Assembly: GCA_016936155.1 (NCBI GenBank)
Contig: JAFGPO010000105.1
Coordinates: 1-43,582, forward strand
Reading direction: 5' to 3'
Length of the DNA: 43,582 nt
DNA from: Caldifarciminota bacterium
GTDB taxonomy: Bacteria; Hydrothermota; Tepidihabitantia; SM23-42
In this document: piece by piece, positions 26,068 to 32,304 of the stretch
How the letters are laid out: each line of letters begins with the position of its first letter
Numbering within the stretch: the first letter of the stretch is position 1
Program-made: the position numbers and the translations under genes
The notes under the pieces: model-generated
What the model saw: only the letters and a program-made list of their open reading frames with translations
Databases searched by the model: none
Told to the model about the DNA's origin: nothing

Positions 26068-26793
26068 ATGATCTTAGGCCAGTCGATAGTCCAGATATTC
26101 AAAAACAGTATTGTGATGGACATTTTATTACTGTGTTCGATCGCCGCGCTTGCCCTCATCATCGAACGGTTCATCTACTTCATGCGCAATGGATTCAACA
26201 CACGAAAAGGTTTTCTTCAGTTCAGCCAGACATTACGTGGGCAGGGCGTCAATGCCGCGCAGAACGTCACCGGGCAGAAAAAGAACAGCCTCAACGGACT
26301 CCTTACTATTGCGCTCAATAACCGCCATCTTGACCAAGACAGCTTGTTTGAAATCCTTTCGAGCTATATTATCGAGGAAAAAGTGAAGTTTGATCGATAC
26401 CTGGGCGGTTTGGGAACACTCGCCAATGCTGCGACCTTGCTCGGTCTGCTCGGTACGGTTATGGGATTGATAAAATCATTCCATAACATTGCGATCACCG
26501 GATCCGGCGGTCCGGCGGTCATATCCGGAGGCATTGCCGAAGCGCTGTTGACCACTGCCTTCGGGTTGTTCATTGGTATCCCGACGTTATTTTTCTACAA
26601 TTACTATACCAAAAAAAGCACCGAAATGGCGATGGAGTTGGATGGTGTAAGCGATCGTGTGATCGTGCTGTTCAATAACCTTAAGCAGAAAGCAGTCCAG
26701 AAGACATCCGGTCAAACCGCATTGCCTCAGGTTACGCAACCAGCGCCGCCGCAACCGCCAGCCCAGCCTCCAGCCAGCGATTGGAGTTTTTAA
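26068..26793 (+). CDS. MotA/TolQ/ExbB-type proton channel protein
   Basis: 241 residues from ATG 26068, which follows AAAGGAGG by four bases; the frame is open further upstream but without SD. Three membrane segments: about 14-36 (IVMDILLLCSIAALALIIER), about 125-150 (TLANAATLLGLLGTVMGLIK) and about 165-190 (GIAEALLTTAFGLFIGIPTL). The LLGLLGTVMGL and EALLTTAFGL motifs are the TolQ/ExbB signatures. It forms the pentameric channel that uses the proton gradient to move ExbD/TolR proteins. A Pro-rich tail (about 218-238) is unusual. It is followed without gap by two ExbD genes. Confidence 0.92.
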   Translation: MILGQSIVQIFKNSIVMDILLLCSIAALALIIERFIYFMRNGFNTRKGFLQFSQTLRGQGVNAAQNVTGQKKNSLNGLLTIALNNRHLDQDSLFEILSSYIIEEKVKFDRYLGGLGTLANAATLLGLLGTVMGLIKSFHNIAITGSGGPAVISGGIAEALLTTAFGLFIGIPTLFFYNYYTKKSTEMAMELDGVSDRVIVLFNNLKQKAVQKTSGQTALPQVTQPAPPQPPAQPPASDWSF

Positions 26794-27219
26794 GTGCGGA
26801 AACGCAAACGGCTGCATTTCGAATCTGAACCCCAGGGATTGATCCTTAATTCCCTGGTGGATATCGCACTTTCCCTGGTGATCGGTTTCATTGTTACGAT
26901 ACCGCTCTTTTTCGAATCAGGGATTTTTGTCAATGCGCCTGGTGTTGCCCAGGCCGCGGCCGGTGATGTGAGTGACATCAAGGTCAATATCCATATCCTT
27001 GATAACGGCACGCTCATGCTCAATGAAGAACTCGTCACCTATGAGCGCCTGGAAGTACTTCTTCCCGAACTGCTCGCGCGGAGCGTACAACGCAAAGTGA
27101 TCATTTCCACTGATCCTGGGGTCACTGAGGGCCAGGTCGTAGAGGTCCTTGATCTGGCAAAGCAAAAAGGAGCCGGAGAGCTTGCGCTGCTGCGCAGCCG
27201 GCGGGCTTCTAAGGAGTGA
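26794..27219 (+). CDS. ExbD/TolR-family protein, first copy, retains the membrane aspartate
   Basis: 141 residues from GTG 26794, immediately after the TolQ stop. One membrane segment near residues 16-42 (LILNSLVDIALSLVIGFIVT) aligns with the ExbD TM helix. Asp23 sits at the position of the essential proton-carrying aspartate (ExbD D25). The periplasmic domain (about 55-135: DIKVNIHILDNGTLMLN, RKVIISTDPGVTEGQVVEVL) has the ExbD/TolR fold pattern. It differs strongly from the second copy that follows. Confidence 0.88.
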   Translation: MRKRKRLHFESEPQGLILNSLVDIALSLVIGFIVTIPLFFESGIFVNAPGVAQAAAGDVSDIKVNIHILDNGTLMLNEELVTYERLEVLLPELLARSVQRKVIISTDPGVTEGQVVEVLDLAKQKGAGELALLRSRRASKE

Positions 27220-27221
27220 AC

Positions 27222-27614
27222 ATGAAACGTATGGGTAACATCGATATTCTGCCGATGGCGTGTGTAGGATTGATCCTCGTTCTTGTTATGATGATCATTG
27301 CGCCGCTCGTCATGACCCATACCCAGACGCGTGTTGATGTGCCGCGTGCGCATACTTCGGAAACAAAAACCGAAGAGAACCTGACGATCACCTTCACCCT
27401 GGATGGACAATTGTTCGTGAACGATGATCCTATTGCGATCGAGGATCTGAAACCGGTTATCGCTGCTGAACTGCAGCAGGATCCATTTCAGCTTGTTATT
27501 GTTCGCGCTGACAAGAATGTCATGCACAACGATGTTCTTGAGATCCTTGCCGATATCAAGAGCGTGGGCGCAAAGCGTATCGCACTTGCGACCAAGAAAC
27601 CAAAGGGTGATTAA
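27222..27614 (+). CDS. ExbD/TolR-family protein, second copy, lacks the membrane aspartate
   Basis: 130 residues from ATG 27222, six bases after AAGGAG; GTG at 27216 is too close to the SD. The membrane segment (IDILPMACVGLILVLVMMII, then APLV) aligns closely with the ExbD helix, but the essential Asp position is Cys14 (PMACVGL where ExbD has PFIDVML). The periplasmic domain (LTITFTLDGQLFVNDDPIAI, QLVIVRADKNVMHNDVLEIL) is a normal ExbD/TolR domain. It probably pairs with the first copy in one complex, which would then have one titratable Asp instead of two. Confidence 0.85.
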   Translation: MKRMGNIDILPMACVGLILVLVMMIIAPLVMTHTQTRVDVPRAHTSETKTEENLTITFTLDGQLFVNDDPIAIEDLKPVIAAELQQDPFQLVIVRADKNVMHNDVLEILADIKSVGAKRIALATKKPKGD

Positions 27615-28529
27615 ATGTTAAGGGATAAGAGACTTGATCTTGGCATTATCGTGTCGATCATCGTGCATATCGCACTCTTCATCCTCCTGTCCGGTTCCAG
27701 CAAGACCTCGGGGATCGACTACGAGGACATACGGGAAGTGACGCTCATTGATCAGTCCTACCGGCCGGAAGTCGCAAAGGTCGTTTCCAAGGGTTCGATA
27801 TGGGAGAGTGTTGAGGACACCTATTCCGAGAGCCAAGGATCGTCGTATGGCGGCGAGATCGTCACTCCGGCGATCGACCTTGATGTGAAACTCGACCGGA
27901 GCCAGGCGACGATCGATCTTGACCGGTATATGACTTCGGATGGCGATGTCGGTGATGTCGTAAGGATCGGCAGTTCGCAAGACGGCTCAATGAAATCAAC
28001 CGACGAGATATTAGCGGAAAAGCCGATCTCGCTTGCGAAAAACCTGCCGCGCGGCGCGGGCGGTGAAGGGGGTGTGGGTATCAGCAGCAGCGGCGGCAAG
28101 ATAGGTCAGAAGGGCACTGCTCCGACCATCAAGCTGGATCAAAAAGCTCCGCCGCCGTCCAAGACCTCGCATATCGGGTCAAAAGTGGAAAAACAGGTTG
28201 AAACCAAGCTCAAAGTCGAGACCGGCGGTGAAACAATGATTTCGCTCGCGGGCCCGATCGCGAACCGGCAAATATTGAACAAGATACTGCCAAAATACCC
28301 ATCCTGGTGTTTAAACCAGGGGATTTCCGGCGTTGTTAAGATCCGAATATGGGTGGAACCGGCTGGCCAGGTCCGCGAGGGAACGCTTATCGAGGTGAGT
28401 TCCGGATACCCGGATCTTGATCAGGCGGTCATCAAAGCCCTGCGTTCTTGGAAATTCGCTCCTCTGCCATCGAATGTTGTTCAGGAAAACCAGTGGGGTG
28501 TTATTACGTTTAAATTCGTCTGTGGATAG
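27615..28529 (+). CDS. TonB-family energy transducer
   Basis: 304 residues. A single N-terminal membrane anchor (IIVSIIVHIALFILLSG) keeps the SxxxH pattern of TonB (S-I-I-V-H). A long, acidic then Ser/Gly/Lys-rich periplasmic linker follows (about 35-205), without the usual Pro-rich repeat. The C-terminal domain (about 210-304) shows YPSWCLNQGISGVVKIRIWV, then LDQAVIKALRSWKFAPL of the TonB fold. It would reach the outer membrane and pull on a partner. No TonB-dependent receptor is in the window, so its partner may be the PorV-like barrel or the downstream FlgD/OmpA-like protein (inference). It directly abuts the ExbD gene. Confidence 0.88.
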   Translation: MLRDKRLDLGIIVSIIVHIALFILLSGSSKTSGIDYEDIREVTLIDQSYRPEVAKVVSKGSIWESVEDTYSESQGSSYGGEIVTPAIDLDVKLDRSQATIDLDRYMTSDGDVGDVVRIGSSQDGSMKSTDEILAEKPISLAKNLPRGAGGEGGVGISSSGGKIGQKGTAPTIKLDQKAPPPSKTSHIGSKVEKQVETKLKVETGGETMISLAGPIANRQILNKILPKYPSWCLNQGISGVVKIRIWVEPAGQVREGTLIEVSSGYPDLDQAVIKALRSWKFAPLPSNVVQENQWGVITFKFVCG

Positions 28530-28552
28530 GAGCGTATCGAAGGAGTGAGAAT

Positions 28553-29401
28553 ATGCATACGATCTTATTGATTCTACTATTATCACAAACCAGCGGTCAC
28601 GATATCGGGGAAGAGGTTATAAAGGGCGAGGCGGAAATGAAGATCCAGGACCGGAAGATTGCCCTTAATCCTGAGCTCAAACCCTTTGCGCCGCTGGATT
28701 CCATTATCTCGCAGGAAAGATACATTTTTGATGAGAAATTATACGCGACGATCGATGCACTCAATACTCCTATTCTGTACCTGCACAGCGAATACCTGCG
28801 GGTACCGCTTGTCAGCCGGTTCATGTACAGCAGTATCGCGCTGTTTGTGCCGCGTTTTGAAAAGACCGTGGCATCCTGGGAATTGCTCATCACGGATACC
28901 AACGGTGATGTTGTGCGCAAGTATGCGGAGCGCGGTCTGCCGCCGCCGAGCATCTCGTGGGATGGAAGGACGGAAAAGAACGAAATGTGCAACATGGGAG
29001 AAACATACAATTACGTATTCACGGCATTCGATGCGGTGGGGAATCCTACGAGGATCAGCGGACGTTCCTATAAATTCAACGGGATCGTCTATGATGAACA
29101 GAGGAGCAAGATCATCGCGGTCGCATCGAGCGCATTGTTTTCCGGTGAGTCCGCGGCACTGAATGCCGAGGCGCCGGATTACCTTGACGAAGTGGCGAAT
29201 GTCATCAAGGATAACTTCAAGAAAGAAGTGGTGGTTTTTTCTTACTCACAATCCGAAGCCCTTGCCAAGTCAAGAGGCGCCGCGGTCATGAATGAGATCA
29301 TCGAGCGGGTCGTGCTGCCTGAAGAAGGGATCAAGACCGCGCCGCGGTTCATTCCCGGCCTCGAGCCAAAATACTCCAAGATCGAGATCGTGGTGCAGTA
29401 G
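28553..29401 (+). CDS. Secreted protein with FlgD-like domain and degenerate OmpA-like C terminus
   Basis: 282 residues. Signal peptide MHTILLILLLSQTSG. Middle region (about 100-178): SWELLITDTNGDVVRKYAER, then ISWDG, a FlgD-like Ig domain. C-terminal part (about 190-282): ALFSGESAALNAEAPDYLDE, VVVFSYSQSEALAKSRGAAV and SKIEIVVQ match the OmpA/Pal fold. The loop carrying the peptidoglycan-binding Asp is shortened and the Asp missing, while the Arg of the SxxRA motif remains. It may therefore not bind peptidoglycan in the usual way. GAAGGAG lies before the ATG. It is the last gene of the TolQ-ExbD-ExbD-TonB run and takes the position a Pal-like protein would have. Confidence 0.72.
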   Translation: MHTILLILLLSQTSGHDIGEEVIKGEAEMKIQDRKIALNPELKPFAPLDSIISQERYIFDEKLYATIDALNTPILYLHSEYLRVPLVSRFMYSSIALFVPRFEKTVASWELLITDTNGDVVRKYAERGLPPPSISWDGRTEKNEMCNMGETYNYVFTAFDAVGNPTRISGRSYKFNGIVYDEQRSKIIAVASSALFSGESAALNAEAPDYLDEVANVIKDNFKKEVVVFSYSQSEALAKSRGAAVMNEIIERVVLPEEGIKTAPRFIPGLEPKYSKIEIVVQ

Positions 29402-29706
29402 ACGCTACGCGCTACTTCGCTAAACGCTATATACGATATATTTCAAATACTAAATTCTAACATCTAAATTTTAAACAATATCTAAATACTAAATCCCAAA
29501 ATTTAAAAACGACATTGCAGTTTGGATCATTAGAATTTGAAATTTGTTTAGAAATTAGTATTTCGTGCTTAGAATTTTGGTTTTTCTATTTTTCAACCCT
29601 CTCGTGTCCTCTTATCGTCGCCTTCCTCAGTCTTATCATACTCTCTTTTGTCCTCTTCTGCCTTACCGTATGATGACGAATTTACCGACCTGATCCCCGG
29701 TAAATC
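29402..29706. repeat. Repeat-rich gene-free stretch
   Basis: No credible gene. Immediately after the stop codon are CGCTACGCGCTAC-type units. From about 29440 a block of AAATACTAAATTCTAA-type units runs to about 29505, and its inverted form (ATTAGAATTTGAAATTTG, then TTAGAATTTTGG) runs from about 29530 to 29582. A CCTCTTATCG/CCTTCC-rich pyrimidine block fills about 29595-29670. The layout of short degenerate units followed by their inverse is the same as in the ATATCAG repeats. Confidence 0.6.
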
Positions 29707-29734
29707 TTGACTTTACGGGTATTTTGCCTATGCT
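29707..29734 (+). promoter_or_regulatory. Sigma-70-type promoter of pcm, TTGACT-16-TATGCT
   Basis: -35 TTGACT (29707-29712), 16-bp spacer, -10 TATGCT (29729-29734). Eight bases separate the -10 from the ATG at 29743, so the leader is at most one or two bases. The -35 box begins with an in-frame TTG, which a longest-frame gene caller would wrongly take as the start. Confidence 0.7.
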
Positions 29735-29742
29735 ATCATAAC

Positions 29743-30393
29743 ATGATTGAAGTCAGTGAATGGAAAGTCGAGCGGGAACGCATGGTCAAGGAGCAGATCA
29801 TTGCCCGGGGCATCAAGGACCAGAGGGTCATCGATGCCATGAAACAGGTGCCAAGGCATCTTTTCGTGGAACCGACATACTACCACCAGGCATACAAGGA
29901 TTACCCGCTGCCGATCGGTCATGATCAGACAATATCACAGCCGTACATGGTCGCATCCATGACTGAATTGCTGGAAGTGACCGGGAACGAGAAAACGCTT
30001 GAGATCGGGACCGGCTCCGGGTATCAGACCGCGGTCCTTGCATTGTTATGTGATAAAGTGTATACTATAGAGCGGATATCCGAGCTTCGTCAGCATGCGG
30101 CAACGCTTCTTGATCAACTCGGGTTTCGGAATGTCAGTCTCATGGTCGGGGATGGCAGCCTGGGGTGGTCGACGTATGCGCCGTACGATGCGATACTGGT
30201 GACTGCGGGTGCGCCTGAGATACCCAATGCGCTCATCGCACAGCTTGCTGAGAACGGTCGGCTCGTCATACCGGTCGGCGATGAATATTCGCAGGTCTTG
30301 AATTTGGTAAAGAAACACAAAGGAAGAATATATCGCAAGGAATTTTTTAGTTGCGCTTTTGTGCCGTTGATCGGAAAAGAAGGGTGGGGGTGA
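29743..30393 (+). CDS. pcm: Protein-L-isoaspartate O-methyltransferase
   Basis: 216 residues. It methylates isoaspartyl residues in damaged proteins using S-adenosylmethionine, starting their repair to aspartate. Visible motifs: RVIDAMKQVPRHLFVEP, then YPLPIGHDQTISQPYMVA (active-site region), LEIGTGSGYQTAVLA (SAM-binding motif I) and YDAILVTAGAPEIP. The length is normal. The ATG at 29743 is chosen because the promoter ends eight bases before it; no SD is present. A tRNA-Pro gene follows 17 bp downstream on the same strand. Confidence 0.95.
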   Translation: MIEVSEWKVERERMVKEQIIARGIKDQRVIDAMKQVPRHLFVEPTYYHQAYKDYPLPIGHDQTISQPYMVASMTELLEVTGNEKTLEIGTGSGYQTAVLALLCDKVYTIERISELRQHAATLLDQLGFRNVSLMVGDGSLGWSTYAPYDAILVTAGAPEIPNALIAQLAENGRLVIPVGDEYSQVLNLVKKHKGRIYRKEFFSCAFVPLIGKEGWG

Positions 30394-30410
30394 TTTGGGC
30401 AAAATTCGTA

Positions 30411-30484
30411 CGGGGCGTGGCGCAGCGGAATAGCGCGCATGGTTCGGGACCATGAGGTCGTGGGTTCAAATCCCACCGCCCCGA
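30411..30484 (+). tRNA. tRNA-Pro (anticodon CGG)
   Basis: 74 nt. Acceptor arm CGGGGCG (30411-30417) pairs with CGCCCCG (30477-30483), discriminator A at 30484. D stem is GCGC/GCGC. Anticodon stem is CATGG/CCATG around loop TTCGGGA, giving CGG. T arm is GTGGG-TTCAAAT-CCCAC. No CCA is encoded. A near-identical tRNA-Pro with anticodon TGG lies at the right edge on the other strand. Confidence 0.96.
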
Positions 30485-30593
30485 ATACGGGATGGAAGAT
30501 GAGTGACGGTTGTGGGAACTGGAGAGAAAAAATACTGGGAGCTAAGAACCTTTCTAATCATAAAATGTTAATTACGAATGGCTTTGCAACGAC

Positions 30594-30605
30594 AGTAACG
30601 TTACT
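30594..30605. promoter_or_regulatory. 12-bp perfect palindrome upstream of the Rossmann-protein gene
   Basis: AGTAACGTTACT at 30594-30605, 33 bp before the start codon at 30638. It may be an operator for a dimeric regulator. A second TTACT half-site lies at 30628-30632. Evidence is sequence symmetry only. Confidence 0.3.
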
Positions 30606-30637
30606 AACGAGATTTACGATCCAAAGGTTACTATTCT

Positions 30638-31102
30638 ATGACTGAACGAAAGGTGATCATTGCGGTGATCGGCGGGTCGCGGCCGGATAAAGAGAGTCTT
30701 GAGATCGCTGAACAGGTGGGAAAGTTGATCGCACAAAGAAACGCGATTCTCATCACCGGCGGCATGGGCGGCATAATGCTCGCCGCATCAAAGGGCGCGC
30801 ATGAAACCAATGGTCTTGTTATCGGTATCCTGCCCGGGATTGACAAGAATAATGCTAATAAGTATGTTGATATCCCGATCGTCACCGGTGTGGGCGAGGC
30901 GCGCAACAGCATTATCACCCGCACATGCGATTGTGCTATCGCGATCGATGGCAGTTACGGTACTCTCTCTGAGATCGCGTACTGTATGATTTATAAAAAA
31001 GTCGTGATCGGGATCAATACCTGGAAGATTGATGCGCCGATCATTGAAGTGAAGACCGCTCAGGAAGCAGTGGATCGTGCGATGAAAGAGGTCATGCCAT
31101 GA
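30638..31102 (+). CDS. SLOG/LOG-like Rossmann nucleotide-binding protein (TIGR00725 type)
   Basis: 154 residues. AVIGGSRPDKESLEIAEQVG at the start, ILITGGMGGIMLAASKGAHE and AIDGSYGTLSEIAY are the motifs of the TIGR00725 branch of the SLOG/LOG superfamily (DprA, cytokinin-activating LOG, Smf relatives), which bind nucleotides or nucleotide-derived ligands. The reaction is unknown. The stop overlaps the next start by four bases (ATGA). No strong SD is present. Confidence 0.82.
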   Translation: MTERKVIIAVIGGSRPDKESLEIAEQVGKLIAQRNAILITGGMGGIMLAASKGAHETNGLVIGILPGIDKNNANKYVDIPIVTGVGEARNSIITRTCDCAIAIDGSYGTLSEIAYCMIYKKVVIGINTWKIDAPIIEVKTAQEAVDRAMKEVMP

Positions 31103-31368
31103 GAGCGTTGATAATCGTACAGGGGATTGTTCATGGCGTGGGATACCGTTTCTTTGCAGTGGAACAGGCAAAGCGTTTTATGATTCGCGGATACGCAAAA
31201 AATCTCCCGGACAATACGGTTGAAATAGTCGCTGAGGGCGATGAGAATGCGATCAAAGGCTTTGTTGAGCAACTGAGGATCGGACCCCCTTCTGCCCATG
31301 TATCTGCAGTGGATGTTGAATGGAAAGACAGCGAATTCGGATTTTCGGATTTTGATATAAGATACTAA
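31099..31368 (+). CDS. acyP: Acylphosphatase
   Basis: 89 residues, the usual length. It hydrolyses acyl phosphates such as acetyl or carbamoyl phosphate. VQGIVHGVGYRFFA carries the phosphate-binding loop and catalytic Arg17, and GYAKNLPDNTVEIVAEGD carries Asn35. The start overlaps the stop of the SLOG-type gene, so both are expected from one mRNA. Confidence 0.93.
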   Translation: MRALIIVQGIVHGVGYRFFAVEQAKRFMIRGYAKNLPDNTVEIVAEGDENAIKGFVEQLRIGPPSAHVSAVDVEWKDSEFGFSDFDIRY

Positions 31369-31420
31369 AAGGTGGAAGATGGGTGAAGGTTGTGGAGGCG
31401 GGATTCAGATAGAAGTATAT

Positions 31421-31495
31421 CAGGATATCAGAATACCAATTAGCAAAATATCAAATTATAGCAAACCAGGTTAATTCTGATATTCTGATATCCTG
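31421..31495. repeat. ATATCAG-rich inverted repeat (copy B)
   Basis: CAGGATATCAGAATA (31421-31435) is followed 45 bp later by its exact reverse complement TATTCTGATATCCTG (31481-31495). The left part matches copy A at 1513-1544 with four mismatches in 32 bases. The region 31369-31617 contains no gene; it also has GGGCC-containing units at about 31540-31556. Confidence 0.75.
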
Positions 31496-31617
31496 GTTTC
31501 CTGCATGCTGATAATCTCATCCGCTGATATGCTTTTATAGAGGGCCAAGAGGGCCTGATAAATGAACGGTGGGTTATGGTTGTCGACATTGGAAAAACTG
31601 AAAGGCGGTAGAGCATA

Positions 31618-32133
31618 ATGGATTTGAAGAAATATATTCGTAGTGTCCCGGATTTTCCGAAAAAGGGCATTTTATTCAAGGATATAACGACCCTGCTCAA
31701 AGATCCTGAAGCTTTCAAACATACGATCGATGTCATTGTTAAGAAATACAAGGGCGAAAAGATCGATAAGATCGTCTCGGTTGAAGCACGAGGGTATATT
31801 TTTGGCGGTGCGCTTGCTTATATATTAAACTGCGGATTCGTTCCCGTACGCAAACCCGGTAAACTGCCAGGTGAGACAGTGGCATTGGATTACACACTCG
31901 AATACGGCACGAACAGAGTCGAGATCCACAAAGATGGGATCCAGCAAGGGGATAAGGTTCTCGTGTTCGACGATCTACTGGCAACGGGCGGGACAGTGCA
32001 TGCGACCTGCAAGCTCGTAGAACAGCTGGGCGGGAAGATCATCGGCTGTGCATTTCTCATCAACCTGAAATCCCTTTCCGGTACCGAAAAACTCAAAGAG
32101 TATCCGATTTTTTCATTGATCGAATACGATTGA
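31618..32133 (+). CDS. apt: Adenine phosphoribosyltransferase
   Basis: 171 residues, the normal size. It salvages adenine with PRPP to AMP. DLKKYIRSVPDFPKKGILFK at the start, then VEARGYIFGGALAY, RKPGKLPGE and the PRPP-binding motif VLVFDDLLATGGT are all present. AAGGCGG lies about ten bases before the ATG as a weak ribosome site. It stands alone, separated from neighbours by repeat-bearing gaps. Confidence 0.95.
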   Translation: MDLKKYIRSVPDFPKKGILFKDITTLLKDPEAFKHTIDVIVKKYKGEKIDKIVSVEARGYIFGGALAYILNCGFVPVRKPGKLPGETVALDYTLEYGTNRVEIHKDGIQQGDKVLVFDDLLATGGTVHATCKLVEQLGGKIIGCAFLINLKSLSGTEKLKEYPIFSLIEYD

Positions 32134-32304
32134 CAGACCGCACGCGCCAGGCGCTACCTGGCGAGCACGAAGGACATGCTGTAATTAAACGCCACTAACG
32201 CGGCTCTTCACCGAATAAGAACGATACTAACGCTCCAAACGCAATCAACACATATAACGAACGTTTTTTAATTACCTAGTTACCCAATTACCTGATGACG
32301 GTAT
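32134..32304. repeat. Short repeat-bearing gap
   Basis: No gene. It contains a GCGCCAGGCGCTACCTGGCG stretch (32150-32165 region) with internal symmetry (CCAGGCGCTACCTGG), several ACTAACGC/AAACGC units, and AATTACCTAGTTACCCAATT-type units at about 32261-32293, all of the degenerate dispersed type. Confidence 0.45.

Noticed and set aside
30114-30476. Minus-strand open frame starting MGFEPTTSWSRTMR
   Set aside because: This is the antisense reading of the tRNA-Pro T and anticodon arms, a well-known annotation artefact; the rest lies antisense to pcm.
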